Made by a program: the position numbers and the translations under genes. A DNA stretch of 64,000 nucleotides, taken from assembly GCA_963931865.1 (NCBI GenBank), contig OZ007510.1, positions 11,237,698 to 11,301,697 of the forward strand, in the 5' to 3' direction. How positions within the stretch are numbered: the stretch's first letter is position 1; each line of letters starts with the position of its first letter. The notes below the pieces were generated by a model. It had not been told where the DNA came from. It saw nothing but the letters and a program-made list of their open reading frames with translations, and did not search any database. This DNA comes from Axinella damicornis. Lineage: Eukaryota > Porifera > Demospongiae > Axinellida > Axinellidae. Shown here piece by piece: positions 63,650 to 64,000 of the stretch.

Positions 63650-64000
63650 GCCAGGGAAGCCTTGTCTGTCCTGTCTGTCCTATATGTTAGTCGGTCCTCT
63701 GGCATTCCGAGAGGGGTACACCAAGGGAAGGCTTTGTCTGTCCTACATGTAGTCTGTCCTCTGGCATCCCGAGAAGGGTACACCAGGGGGAGGCTTTGTC
63801 TGTCCTACATGTAGCCTGTCCTCTGGCATCCCGAGAAGGGTACACCAGGGGGAGGCTTTGTCTGTCCTACACGTAGTCTGTCCTCTGGCATCCCGAGAAG
63901 GGTACACCAGGGGGAGGCTTTGTCTGTCCTACATGTAGTCTGTCCTCTGGCATCCCGAGAAGGGTACACCAGGGGGAGGCTTTGTCTGTCCTACATGTAG
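63650..64000 (+). repeat. 62-bp minisatellite, runs off the window
   Basis: The motif ccgagaagggtacaccag recurs with a period of exactly 62 bp (from 63709, 63771, 63833, 63895 and 63957). The first unit is the most diverged. The array continues past the right edge. Confidence 0.9.

Overview
The window looks like nuclear DNA of an early-branching marine invertebrate, most likely a demosponge. This is an inference from content: a tandem array of single-exon GABA-B-like class C receptors, a pair of very large proteins combining chlamydial-Pmp-type repeats with a multi-pass membrane domain, a KIAA1958/DUF3504-type recombinase-derived gene relic, spliced exons of a ribosomal-protein-SA-like gene, and a dense load of LINEs, LTR relics and small inverted-repeat elements. 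No species can be named from the sequence alone.

Layout. 1-2.6 kb: an internally deleted KIAA1958-like relic on the minus strand with CRE and X-box-like sites upstream, and on the plus strand the last exons of an RPSA-like gene. 3.5-34.5 kb: seven GABA-B-like receptor copies about 4 kb apart. Four point right (start positions 3563, 8267, 12163 and 19580; the third is a pseudogene) and three point left (start positions 26278, 30214 and 34510), so two blocks converge near 23 kb. A degraded receptor tail at 7.16 kb marks an older copy. Spacers between copies 2-3 and 3-4 are homologous, and the spacer before copy 4 holds a fold-back element that was itself hit by a LINE. 35.3-42.5 kb: a fragment and then a frameshifted copy of the Pmp-repeat membrane protein gene (minus strand). 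42.5-56 kb: a graveyard of mobile elements (tRNA-derived SINE, Pao integrase relic, Gypsy relic with a nested TA-flanked element, a LINE with a probable restriction-like endonuclease, many fold-back elements, three poly-C tracts). 56.0-63.0 kb: an intact 2156-residue Pmp-repeat membrane protein gene, a duplicate of the one at 36.5-42.3 kb. 63-64 kb: a LINE tail and a 62-bp minisatellite running off the window.

The expressed content is mainly cell-surface proteins: secreted-leader seven-helix receptors with a Venus-flytrap ectodomain, and repeat-rich ectodomains tethered by a multi-pass domain. Both families expand by local duplication and show repeat or domain turnover, as expected of sensory or recognition proteins; no direct functional link between them is visible. 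The least expected non-coding signal is a set of very short (29-157 bp) fold-back elements beginning TAGCCTCGTTCCC, several flanked by 9-10 bp direct repeats.
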